From: Filobacillus milosensis
GTDB taxonomy: Bacteria; Bacillota; Bacilli; Bacillales; Alkalibacillaceae
Direction of reading: 5' to 3'
NCBI RefSeq assembly: GCF_004402015.1
Contig: NZ_SOPW01000013.1
Span: 1-64,000, forward strand
Length of the DNA stretch: 64,000 nucleotides
Position 1 is the first letter of the stretch. Each line of letters opens with the position of its first letter. Shown here one piece after another: positions 46,489 to 54,315 of this stretch. Below the pieces are notes generated by a model, which did not search any database, was not told where the DNA came from, and saw only the letters and a list, made by a program, of their open reading frames with translations. Made by a program: the position numbers and the translations under genes.

Positions 46489-47259
46489 TTAAGGTTTTAA
46501 AATAAGTTTCTTTTTACCATATTGTTTCAATAAAAACTGTAACTGTTCCTCTTTATAGAGGTTATTTATATTTGTAATTTCTGAGTAGACATCATACATA
46601 CTAAAAAGGTAAAAGGAAGGTAAAAACAACAGCCATTGGTAATTAACATTTTGAATCATGTTGAATTGGCCAGTAAGCGTTAATAGAATAAGATCCCCAA
46701 GTTGTGTCATTGCTGTAATGGCGACGGTAGAAAGAATTAAAGTAAGACTTTTTAAAATTTGATGTGCGTATAAATGGCCCAATCCAGGAAAGAGGATGGA
46801 CCAAAATACTCCAACCCATGGTATCCGCTTGTTAACAAAATTAACACCCAATATATGAATAGCACTTAATTGATAAATCTGGCTCTTTTCCTTGGAAACT
46901 AGATAGGCACAATTGTTTGATTCTACTGTCAGTCTATATGAATCCCAAATTCCAAATAAATAGATAATGGCGCATAGCAAAGCACAATTATAATTAATAA
47001 CCTCATGGGCTTTTTCAAATTGAAGTGTGAAGGTATATAAAATGGCAAGATTAATTTTTCCGATATTGTTAAAAATAATTTCCCCTGACATCAAGATTAC
47101 TCCCGTGGTGTACCCTCCTAGATGAAAATGGCCAAACCCTGGCATAGCAATCGACCAACATGTGGGAACCCATGGACGTGTTTGTCGAATCAATGAAGTG
47201 CCCATTGGACAAATATTCATTGATAGCCGTCTAGGGGATTCGTCAGGTTTTTTTATCAT
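46489..47259 (-). CDS. Membrane protein with two PGxGH repeats
   Basis: A 256-aa membrane protein. Two halves repeat the same layout: WSIAMPGFGHFHLGGYTTGV near residue 40 and WSILFPGLGHLYAHQILKSL near residue 155, each followed by helices and by INYNCAL.../VNYQWLL and a D-x-Y/S region. The single-repeat protein at 47895-48341 shares this motif (WSIALPGFGQLLNGKYIKGI), so these are a local family, possibly by duplication and fusion. The function is unknown. The true start may lie at one of the internal methionines (residues 14 or 19). Confidence 0.65.
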   Translation of the reverse strand: MIKKPDESPRRLSMNICPMGTSLIRQTRPWVPTCWSIAMPGFGHFHLGGYTTGVILMSGEIIFNNIGKINLAILYTFTLQFEKAHEVINYNCALLCAIIYLFGIWDSYRLTVESNNCAYLVSKEKSQIYQLSAIHILGVNFVNKRIPWVGVFWSILFPGLGHLYAHQILKSLTLILSTVAITAMTQLGDLILLTLTGQFNMIQNVNYQWLLFLPSFYLFSMYDVYSEITNINNLYKEEQLQFLLKQYGKKKLILKP

Positions 47260-47280
47260 GATGTACCTCCATAGAAACCT

Positions 47281-47730
47281 TTATTTGTGTACTCCAATTG
47301 AAATAACAAAATACTTGTGTAAGATGGCCTTAATTTTTACTTCCTGTTCCACCGTTTTATAATTTATGATTAATAAAACATCAAAACCAAATTTTTTATT
47401 TTCCTTATCGTTCTTATTCTTTTTTGAATCAAAAAGAAATCCGATTAGAGCTCCTAAAAAAAGCCCAATAAGCCCACTAGCTACAGGGCCTATAAGCAGT
47501 TGAGAACCATAGATTATACCTAATGTCCCTCCAACAACCCCCCATGCAGTTATCGAGGCCATAAGGCTTTTTTCATCTGAAAAATAATTAGAATCGAATA
47601 GACCTTTAGAACTTTGGGGCCTTTTCATTTCTATAACGAAAATATCTTCCTCTCGAATATTCATTTCTTCTAATTCATTTAGGGATAGTTCCAGGTTAAT
47701 ATTACTTTTGAAACTACCTATTATATACAA
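47281..47730 (-). CDS. Hypothetical protein with glycine-rich membrane hairpin
   Basis: A 149-aa protein. The N-terminal ~45 residues look like a small alpha/beta domain (MYIIGSFKSNINLELSLNEL). Residues ~60-100 form a glycine-rich helical hairpin (GVVGGTLGIIYGSQ, GLIGLFLGALIGFLFD), and the C-terminus is basic and hydrophilic. It recalls glycine-zipper stress proteins. No function can be assigned. It lies in a minus-strand group of membrane genes beside DUF3231. Confidence 0.6.
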   Translation of the reverse strand: MYIIGSFKSNINLELSLNELEEMNIREEDIFVIEMKRPQSSKGLFDSNYFSDEKSLMASITAWGVVGGTLGIIYGSQLLIGPVASGLIGLFLGALIGFLFDSKKNKNDKENKKFGFDVLLIINYKTVEQEVKIKAILHKYFVISIGVHK

Positions 47731-47894
47731 GTTGAACTTCCTTTCGATAATAAAGTTAGTAGTTTATGTGATGGTGAAATTAATCTGTTCGTATTTCTTT
47801 ATGTGAAATGTTCTGTTTAAATTTTCTTTTTAAATTTATATTTTTATTCCGTGTTGACAGAAACGGTTAAAAACTTATATGAATTAGTTTCGTC

Positions 47895-48341
47895 CTAATT
47901 TAACATTTTTTTAGAAAGAAGGAATTTTATCAACAGACCTATGAAAATCCCAGGTATTACAAATAAAATCGGCAGCCAAACTGGTCCCCATAAAACTCCA
48001 AAGAGCTCAAGTTTAGAGGAATACATAATTCCAATGGTTACAAAGTAAGCTGCAAAAACAAAAGGCAAAAAAGAATAAGGTTGTAATTTATCTTTGCTAT
48101 CCTTAAAAGCGTCCCACATTGCAAAGAAGTAAAGACAAGGATAAAACATTAACCATTGATAATTTGCCCTTTCAATTGCTGTTTGGATATCTCCAAGAAA
48201 GCTTAACATAATAATTTCGTTGAAGTTGGCTTGAACGTTAATTAAAAACTCCAAGAAAATCAGAACAATTCCTTTTATATATTTGCCGTTTAATAGTTGG
48301 CCGAACCCAGGCAAAGCAATACTCCAAAACAATTTTTCCAC
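47895..48341 (-). CDS. Small membrane protein with one PGFG repeat
   Basis: A 148-aa membrane protein starting at GTG 48341 behind AATAGGA; the open frame extends upstream into the DUF3231 gene without a ribosome binding site. WSIALPGFGQLLNGKYIKGI and ANYQWLMFYPCLYFFAMWDA match each half of the 256-aa protein at 46489-47259. No known domain. Probably cotranscribed with the DUF3231 gene upstream. Confidence 0.6.
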   Translation of the reverse strand: MEKLFWSIALPGFGQLLNGKYIKGIVLIFLEFLINVQANFNEIIMLSFLGDIQTAIERANYQWLMFYPCLYFFAMWDAFKDSKDKLQPYSFLPFVFAAYFVTIGIMYSSKLELFGVLWGPVWLPILFVIPGIFIGLLIKFLLSKKMLN

Positions 48342-48358
48342 TATATTTATCCTATTCT

Positions 48359-49354
48359 TTAAGTTAACTTTTCTCGATCTACAGCTTTTGGCGGTTGTTC
48401 CATCCAACCATTATCGATCATAATGTTTGCCCCATCTTCTGAGAGTTGTCCAACCTCTATTAACAGGCGTGCATAATGGGTAGATAAATCACGTCTTGGA
48501 CTTAATGCGATAGATATTCCGTATTGTCCAATAAGTGGTGCTGCAAGGAAACTAGTGTGATACATCATAAGCTTATCGGAAAAAGGGGAAACCGTTGAAT
48601 CTGTCACTCCTGATGTATAATTAATGGTGCCAGATAGATAGTCATCACGCAGTACGGATTCAAAAATTTCATGATGTTTTCGCGCAAGTTCTCTTCCTCT
48701 TTCAAAATAACGGCGAACTTCCTTTAACTGTGCAACCTGACTAAATCCTGTGAGCCAGGCTTCGCTAATTGCATTACGCTTGGCGTTATATACAAGTAGC
48801 GAAGTTTCTATGCCAAGTAATGGACGACGATCACCAAACCAACCAGCTAAGAAATTTTGACGCTTTACAAAGTCAACTGAATCAGGTGTAGACAGATAAG
48901 GTGGACGGATATAAACGCCTTTTTCTTTTGCTAATTTTTTAGCCTTGTTATGGAGATCTCTTGTTTCATTTAAACATTCTGAGTAAAATTGAATAATATC
49001 ATCTCTTGATGATAGTGATAACGCAAGGCTATAAGCAGTGAGTGCGCCCTGACTCATATTTAGGATATAATGAAGATAAAGAATATCCGAAAATAAACGA
49101 GGTGCGTCCAACCTAACATCTTCGTCCGTAAAACCTACTGGAATCGGATAACATTCCTGTTTAAAGATTTCAGTTACCTTTTCGATATGTTGATAAGATA
49201 TTTTTAAAGCATATTCAAATATAGAACGAGTTTCTTCATCCTCCATATTTGCCAGAAAATACTTTATCACGCATCCTGCCATCGTATCATTTTGATAATT
49301 CATCCAAAGATTCGAAATCTCTGCTGCCGTTAATTTTACAGTGCTATTCCCCAT
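48359..49354 (-). CDS. DUF3231 family protein (two ferritin-like repeats)
   Basis: A 331-aa soluble, helical protein of the DUF3231 family: KLTAAEISNLWMNYQNDTMA and SDILYLHYILNMSQGALTAY in the first half, TSLLVYNAKRNAISEAWLTG and SDKLMMYHTSFLAAPLIGQY in the second. These proteins are common in spore formers and distantly coat-protein-like. I start at ATG 49354, preceded by AGGAGGTTT. The frame stays open upstream but without a signal. A shorter relative is at 62171-62764. Confidence 0.8.
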   Translation of the reverse strand: MGNSTVKLTAAEISNLWMNYQNDTMAGCVIKYFLANMEDEETRSIFEYALKISYQHIEKVTEIFKQECYPIPVGFTDEDVRLDAPRLFSDILYLHYILNMSQGALTAYSLALSLSSRDDIIQFYSECLNETRDLHNKAKKLAKEKGVYIRPPYLSTPDSVDFVKRQNFLAGWFGDRRPLLGIETSLLVYNAKRNAISEAWLTGFSQVAQLKEVRRYFERGRELARKHHEIFESVLRDDYLSGTINYTSGVTDSTVSPFSDKLMMYHTSFLAAPLIGQYGISIALSPRRDLSTHYARLLIEVGQLSEDGANIMIDNGWMEQPPKAVDREKLT

Positions 49355-49598
49355 TTTGATGAAACCTCCTGTTATGGATTGAGTCGGTGCTATTCTTCCT
49401 TTGAATTTTTTCCAACGAAAGCAAAAATTATGTAATTTTTTAGTATAATCGCTAATGTCTCTTCTTATTTTGGAAAGATTAATCTTGAAATCTGTGAACA
49501 TTATTTAAATTATCCTGGTTCCCTTACTTAATGGAAATAAAGATTTAGCTATGATGAAAAGAAGTAAAAATAAGAAATGATTTAATTTAAAGGCACAC

Positions 49599-49630
49599 TT
49601 GACCTTACCCTAAGGTTAAGGTTGTATAAT
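49599..49630 (+). promoter_or_regulatory. MerR-type promoter of merR-merB2
   Basis: TTGACC (49599-49604) and TATAAT (49625-49630) are separated by 20 bp, the overlong spacer typical of MerR-activated promoters. The spacer holds a near-perfect 10-3-10 dyad, CTTGACCTTA-CCC-TAAGGTTAAG (49598-49620), with ACCTTA/TAAGGT perfect inside. Confidence 0.88.
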
Positions 49631-49675
49631 CTAGTTAGTCAACTGATGATTTCAGTTAAAGTAAGGGGGAATGGA

Positions 49676-50065
49676 GTGGAGTATTTTACGATTGGTCAAC
49701 TAGCCCAAGAAACAGGAGTCAGTCGAAAAGCCATTCGATTGTATGAAGAAAAGGGATTAATCCTGCCTTCCATTAAGCGTAGCGAAGGTAATTACCGTGT
49801 TTATAACCAAGAGCACGTATTTTGTATCAATGGTATTAAACAGCTCCGATCATTGGGCGTATCACTGGAGGAAATGAAAGATTTAATAGTGATTTTCGAA
49901 AAAAATACGGTCGAGGTAGAACCACATCTACAACATTTGTTAAAAGAGAAACTGACCAAGATAGACGAACAAATCAGCGAACTACAAAAGTTACGTAAAC
50001 ACGTTGGATCGTTTCTTGATTCTCCGAAAGAGGCATTCAATCAAATGGAGGGATTTAAACAATGA
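49676..50065 (+). CDS. MerR-family regulator without Hg-site cysteines
   Basis: A 130-aa activator: helix-turn-helix FTIGQLAQETGVSRKAIRLY EEKGLI split over residues 4-29, wing, and C-terminal coiled coil. The start is GTG 49676 behind AAGGGGG; the open frame runs further up through the promoter and cannot be coding there. Only one cysteine (C50) is present; the three Cys that bind Hg in classical MerR are absent, so its inducer is not obvious. It shares an ATGA overlap with merB2, and binding to the overlong promoter upstream is expected. Confidence 0.85.
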   Translation: MEYFTIGQLAQETGVSRKAIRLYEEKGLILPSIKRSEGNYRVYNQEHVFCINGIKQLRSLGVSLEEMKDLIVIFEKNTVEVEPHLQHLLKEKLTKIDEQISELQKLRKHVGSFLDSPKEAFNQMEGFKQ

Positions 50066-50691
50066 AGAATGAAACAGAACTCAAGGAATTTTATGAACTA
50101 TTATTAGCTAAGCTACCTAAAGAAACAGTGCCTATTCTTCGGACAATCTTTTTCTCAATTCGTAATGGGCAAGCAGTTACAGAAAGTTCTTTAATAAATC
50201 AAACGGGAATTGATACAAAAACAGTTCAATCAGTAGTAGAGATATTAGCCCAACGACAGATGATTGTTCGTGAGGCGGATCAAAAAATAGTAGGGGCATT
50301 GGGCTTATCGATTATAGCGACTACTAACCGGATTCAATTAGGAGGACGAACTTTATTTGCCTGGTGTGCAATATCGACATTGGAGCTGTCAACTGCTCTG
50401 GATGCTGATGTCGATATACATTCCAGTTGTGCGTACACAGGTGAATCGATTAAGGTAACTGTCCGAAACGGGAAATTAGAAAGGGTAACTCCCGATTCTA
50501 CAGTAATCTGGACGGTGCCGTTTGATTCTGAGGCTCCATGGGCTGGAGGAACATGTAAACAAATTCACTACTTTAGCTCAGTTGGGCATGCAAACAAGTG
50601 GAAAGAAGAACATCGAAAATTGCAAGGGGAAATCATGACTTTGGAACAAGCCCTCTCTTTTGGAAACGAATTGAAAAATTTCTTATCATAG
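50062..50691 (+). CDS. merB2: MerB-family organomercurial lyase variant with active-site Asp replaced by Ser
   Basis: A 209-aa alkylmercury lyase family protein. The winged N-terminal domain (to ~90) leads to the MerB core: LFAWCAISTLELS (C102, S105), SSCAYTGESI (C123) and AGGTCKQIHYFSS (C165). The pair C102/C165 matches Cys96/Cys159 of E. coli MerB, but the proton-donating Asp99 is Ser here (S105). A Ser variant is known from Bacillus MerB2-type proteins. Activity on organomercurials may be reduced or aimed at other organometals (inference). Translationally coupled to merR. Confidence 0.85.
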   Translation: MKNETELKEFYELLLAKLPKETVPILRTIFFSIRNGQAVTESSLINQTGIDTKTVQSVVEILAQRQMIVREADQKIVGALGLSIIATTNRIQLGGRTLFAWCAISTLELSTALDADVDIHSSCAYTGESIKVTVRNGKLERVTPDSTVIWTVPFDSEAPWAGGTCKQIHYFSSVGHANKWKEEHRKLQGEIMTLEQALSFGNELKNFLS

Positions 50692-50844
50692 GGTATAACT
50701 CATAAAATGATTCAAAAATAAGATAAGCTACTAAAAGGATGCTTTTTGAGCGGTCAATTAGTCAAACAAACGGAGTTTTTAGGGAATGAAAAGTAATATT
50801 GAAAATAAGAAAAGGAACAAAAATTAACCAAGGAGGAAAAAGAT

Positions 50845-51501
50845 ATGAAAAATGAAATTCAGGAAATCGTAACCCGACTTGACCAACATTCGAACAAGGG
50901 AGAAGGAGGAGAATCCATGAAGTGGCTCTTCCGCCCGTTGTTACAAATGCTAGCAGGGGGAGAGTCTGTCACCGTTGAAGACATTGCGACAGTGACCGGG
51001 AAACCTGTCGAAGAGGTGAAGAAAGTTCTCCAGTCACTACCAAGCGTGGAACTCGACGAACAGGCCCGTGTGGTTGGTTATGGTCTTACCCTGATCCCTA
51101 CTCCTCACCACTTTACGGTTGATGGGAAGCAACTATATGCATGGTGCGCCCTTGATACACTTATATTCCCAACGCTAATCAATCGTTCGGTACAGATCGA
51201 GTCCCTATGTCATGGCACCGGTAAATCAATACGTTTGACAGTAGAACCGGATCGTGTAGTAAGTGTGGAACCTTCTTCAGCCGTTGTCTCAATAGTAACG
51301 CCGGATGATATGTCCATGGTTCGCTCGGCCTTCTGTAACGAAGTCCATTTTTTCAGCTCACCGAGTGAAGCGCGGGACTGGCTTAACCAACATCCAGAGG
51401 GAAAGGTGCTATCTATTGAAGATGCCTTTGAACTTGGAACCCTTATGGGGAAGAGTTTAGAGGAATCCGGCCCATCCAATGGGTCCTGCTGTGATATTTA
51501 G
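50845..51501 (+). CDS. merB: Organomercurial lyase MerB
   Basis: The 218-aa enzyme cleaves carbon-mercury bonds. The full catalytic set is present: C101 and D104 in [13 protein letters not shown]122 in LCHGTGKS, and C164 in AFCNEVHFF. The C-terminus ends in SCCDI, a vicinal pair that could pass Hg(II) on to MerA. AAGGAGG precedes the ATG, 153 nt after merB2, and a terminator follows. Codons look more GC-rich than the neighbours, hinting at separate acquisition. Confidence 0.93.
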   Translation: MKNEIQEIVTRLDQHSNKGEGGESMKWLFRPLLQMLAGGESVTVEDIATVTGKPVEEVKKVLQSLPSVELDEQARVVGYGLTLIPTPHHFTVDGKQLYAWCALDTLIFPTLINRSVQIESLCHGTGKSIRLTVEPDRVVSVEPSSAVVSIVTPDDMSMVRSAFCNEVHFFSSPSEARDWLNQHPEGKVLSIEDAFELGTLMGKSLEESGPSNGSCCDI

Positions 51502-51543
51502 TCTAAAATAGATACGCTTATAGTCAATTAAGTTTAGCCTAAC

Positions 51544-51584
51544 AGCCGATGTATCCTTAAATATAGAACATCGGCTTTTTTTAA
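51544..51584 (+). terminator. Terminator after merB
   Basis: AGCCGATGT / ACATCGGCT perfect 9-bp stem followed by TTTTTTT. Confidence 0.9.
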
Positions 51585-52037
51585 CTTGAAATCAGAGTGG
51601 GGTTAATGCAACAACAGGCAAAAGAAAAATTCCATTGAGCAAAAAAATCCATCTTTACCGTGATGTCGTTACAAGATTCCTTAATAAGTGATATAAAGGG
51701 ATATTTAAACAGAGGCGGTTGGGAAACATTTTTAGGAGTAGTGGATTTGATAAGATGGATATACACCTGGGTTTCCTTTTGTGTTTGCATTTATCCTTTA
51801 TACGTAAAAAGATTCAGGTAAGAATGTAGAAATGTAGAAAAAATTAAAGTAAAAGAAGGATATATTAAAGGGGATATAAATGAAGATGAATACAAAATAA
51901 AAAAACAGAGACAAAAATTTCTCGTCTCTGTTTTTTTATTTAGGCATTAATTAGAATGGATTAAATGAGTATTTGGCTTTTTACCATAATTCCTTTTTTT
52001 TTGAGAAAAAATTATAGTTAAAGGTTTTAAATTAGCC
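51585..52037. other. Gap between merB and a minus-strand gene, with second terminator
   Basis: No gene seen. AAAAACAGAGAC (51901-51912) / GTCTCTGTTTTT (51924-51935) is a strong bidirectional hairpin followed by TTTT, at the 3' side of the convergent gene at 52038-52556. Confidence 0.6.
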
Positions 52038-52556
52038 TTAAAAATATGAAATATCTGGGTCTGCTGTGTTAAATTGTTTTGGGAATAAAAAACGGTCTAA
52101 ATACGGTGACTTTTCGTTGTGTTTTTTAAACTTTTCAATAGTGTCTGAATAAAATAACCTTGCCTCATCTACTGATTTTTTTCCGACATTGATTTCATGA
52201 AATAAATTTAAAGTTAGAAAGTTAGCTTCCTCCATATGACACTTTGCGGAAACCTCTCCACTTGTTCGATCCAGATAGACACTTCCATCAAATTTTGCTA
52301 TTTCATCATAAAGGGGTAATGGGGTTCGATAATCAATTGTTTGTGTAAGAAAATCAACATGTGGTGTCGGAAAATTGTGTAGCACTGTATCTCTAAAAAC
52401 AATTGTTCGTTTCCAAGGTGTGTTCTGATACCAAATAAATCTACTTGCAGTAGCTTCCTGAGGATATCCGTACTTTCTTATCATTTTTAGCGCACCTTCC
52501 TGGGGACGTTTTTTCCATGTTGATAAGATATTCTCTATATAATTCTCGTAATTCAC
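52038..52556 (-). CDS. Conserved hypothetical protein, 172 aa
   Basis: A soluble protein with no signal peptide or membrane segment (WKKRPQEGALKMIRKYGYPQ, WKRTIVFRDTVLHNFPTPHV, SGEVSAKCHMEEANFLTLNL). The sequence looks like a well-conserved family, with several His residues that could bind metal (HNFPTPH, CHMEEAN, NLFHEI), but I cannot name it. The site d-like palindromic promoter to its right drives the opposite gene. Confidence 0.7.
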   Translation of the reverse strand: MNYENYIENILSTWKKRPQEGALKMIRKYGYPQEATASRFIWYQNTPWKRTIVFRDTVLHNFPTPHVDFLTQTIDYRTPLPLYDEIAKFDGSVYLDRTSGEVSAKCHMEEANFLTLNLFHEINVGKKSVDEARLFYSDTIEKFKKHNEKSPYLDRFLFPKQFNTADPDISYF

Positions 52557-52634
52557 ACTAGCAATACCTCCATTAAATTATTCAAATTATTTTATGTGAG
52601 AAATTTTATTGGGTGTTTGATTAAACGAATTATA

Positions 52635-52662
52635 TTGACATATTAAAATAATATAATATAAT
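52635..52662 (+). promoter_or_regulatory. Promoter with embedded 20-bp palindrome (site b)
   Basis: TTGACA (52635-52640), 16-bp spacer, TATAAT (52657-52662). ATATTAAAATAATATAATAT spans 52640-52659. Over the whole promoter only one base differs from site a at 21916-21943. Confidence 0.8.
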
Positions 52663-52700
52663 GTTGCTATAAACCTATAAAATACTTTGGAGGTAAGAAA

Positions 52701-53357
52701 ATGAATGAAAATATAATGAAAAATGGAATGCCGATAGTTACTCTTTTATTAGCCGGTATACCAATTTTAGGATTTATGCTTGGATTTATGGGGATGGTTC
52801 CTTTACCGGTTTATGTATTTGTTCCAATGATTCCAATGTTACTTATATTCACGGTGATGACAATTAAATCAAGAACTAAAGCACCGGATTTTTCTAATAA
52901 GATTATCAGTAGTATCTGGATTGGGTTTTTAGGAACCTTAGCTCTTGATATATTTCGAATAATGTCTGTAAAAATCGGGTGGTTGCCTATGGATGTACCT
53001 TTAGCATTAGGAGCAAAAATAGTAGGTATGGATCCAATGAAAATGGATATGGAACAAGGGATGATGGGACCTTGGTTGGCAGGGAATATCTATCATTTAC
53101 TAATTGGAATATCATTTACTTTAGTTTATATTCTATTGGTGGGTAAAGGTAACATAAAATTAGGTATTTTATTTGGAATTTTAATTTGGATTGGTATGAT
53201 GGTGTTACCACCAATGCCGATGATGGTTGGTTTCTTTGGTATGAAAACTGGTGGAATGGGTCTTGCTTTTGGAACATTAATCGCTCATATTGCATTTGGT
53301 TTGGTTGTAGGTCTGTTGGCAAAACGTTTCGTAAAGTCAAAAGGTCTTTTACTATAA
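52701..53357 (+). CDS. Methionine-rich integral membrane protein
   Basis: A 218-aa protein with about six helices and over 30 Met residues, clustered as GMDPMKMDMEQGMMGPW and GMMVLPPMPMMVGFFGMKTG. Met-rich loops often bind soft metals such as Cu(I), Ag(I) or Hg(II). No family is recognised. It lies under palindrome promoter b behind TGGAGG and ends at its own terminator, so it belongs to the presumed ArsR regulon and may be a metal transporter (inference). Confidence 0.7.
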   Translation: MNENIMKNGMPIVTLLLAGIPILGFMLGFMGMVPLPVYVFVPMIPMLLIFTVMTIKSRTKAPDFSNKIISSIWIGFLGTLALDIFRIMSVKIGWLPMDVPLALGAKIVGMDPMKMDMEQGMMGPWLAGNIYHLLIGISFTLVYILLVGKGNIKLGILFGILIWIGMMVLPPMPMMVGFFGMKTGGMGLAFGTLIAHIAFGLVVGLLAKRFVKSKGLLL

Positions 53358-53361
53358 TAAA

Positions 53362-53405
53362 AGGGAGGTCTCTGTTTACTAACAAGTAATAGAGACCTTT
53401 GTTTT
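53362..53405 (+). terminator. Terminator after the Met-rich gene
   Basis: GGAGGTCTCT / AGAGACCTTT stem followed by TGTTTTT. Confidence 0.75.
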
Positions 53406-53439
53406 TATTGATTTTGATAAAGGAAATTATCGGGTTTTT

Positions 53440-53459
53440 ATAACATAATATTATAATGT
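53440..53459 (+). promoter_or_regulatory. Palindrome-like promoter element (site g)
   Basis: ATAACATAATATTATAATGT agrees with the island consensus in about 16 of 20 positions, including ten in a row (ATATTATAAT), and contains TATAAT at 53452-53457. It precedes the rhodanese-like gene by 64 nt. Weaker than sites a-d. Confidence 0.45.
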
Positions 53460-53523
53460 GTTAGAATTAACTTGAATAAGAAAGGGGAAAATTCTATTCA
53501 AGACAGAGTAAAGGGGTGATGTT

Positions 53524-53952
53524 GTGGTTATAGAAAGTATTTTACTATTCACTGTTATTTTTTTAATTAGTGCTATTTTTTTAAATCAATACTTCCCGGT
53601 ACAAGGGATATGCCATGTAGATATTAAGAAAACAATCTTGGATCGAAATGTTACTTTATTAGATGTACGAGATTATATCAAAGCGTCAAATAATCCAGTT
53701 CCGAACTCGGTTAATATTCCGTATGCATATTTAAAAAGATATTATCAAGAGGTCAAAAGTAAAAATGTAGTTTTAATCGTATCAGACCCTTTGTTATTAA
53801 ATGTAAGTGTTCGTTATTTGCGTAATAAACATTTCAAAGTTATTGGCTATTACTTGAAAGATGAAGAAGAACATGACAGCGCTAATGTTGCTTTGAGTAA
53901 GAAACAAAATTGTTGCAATAATATAAAAAAAGAGTTAAGAAATATGGCCTAA
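53524..53952 (+). CDS. Membrane-anchored rhodanese-like protein lacking the catalytic Cys
   Basis: A 142-aa protein with one N-terminal membrane helix (~5-20), then a rhodanese-like fold: LLDVRDYIKASNNPVPNSVN and IPYAYLKRYYQEV are typical. The strand that should end in the active-site Cys loop reads VVLIVSDPLLLN, so sulfurtransfer is not possible at that site. Near the C-terminus KQNCCNN provides a vicinal Cys pair. GTG 53524 follows AAAGGGGTGATG. A MerT-like gene follows. Possibly a thiol-based metal-binding adaptor (inference). Confidence 0.7.
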   Translation: MVIESILLFTVIFLISAIFLNQYFPVQGICHVDIKKTILDRNVTLLDVRDYIKASNNPVPNSVNIPYAYLKRYYQEVKSKNVVLIVSDPLLLNVSVRYLRNKHFKVIGYYLKDEEEHDSANVALSKKQNCCNNIKKELRNMA

Positions 53953-54041
53953 TTTATACAGCCAACCTAGATAACTTATAACAAAATACATCTCTTTTCA
54001 TATTAATAAAATTTAATTTTTTAAGGAAGTTGGGAATATTT

Positions 54042-54272
54042 ATGGGAAACAACGACAACCATAAAAAAGGTGGTTTTTTTGGAGGAATAGGCTTACATCT
54101 TCTTTGTTGCGGTATTCCAGTCCTTTTTATCCTAATTGGAACCGCAGGAATTAGTTCGTTTTTTGCATTTCTATTCAAACAGTGGTGGTTAATTTCTGTA
54201 GTGCTCATTATTGCTGTGTTTATTTGGCTCATTTTAGTTAGGAAGAAAAAAAGTAGAAACTGTAAGTTATGA
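54042..54272 (+). CDS. MerF/MerT-like small mercury transporter
   Basis: A 76-aa membrane protein with two helices. The first contains the vicinal pair C22/C23 in LHLLCCGIPVLFILIGTAGI, matching the CC-x-x-P-V pattern of MerT/MerF helix 1. The second helix (WLISVVLIIAVFIWLILV) is followed by a basic tail with one Cys. It is not closely similar to the merF at 26410. ATG 54042 lies after AAGGAAGTTGGGA. It shares the transcription unit with the rhodanese-like gene. Confidence 0.7.
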   Translation: MGNNDNHKKGGFFGGIGLHLLCCGIPVLFILIGTAGISSFFAFLFKQWWLISVVLIIAVFIWLILVRKKKSRNCKL

Positions 54273-54315
54273 ATTTGAAGAGTAGTATTTTATATTAAAA
54301 TTAGGAGATGAAAAA

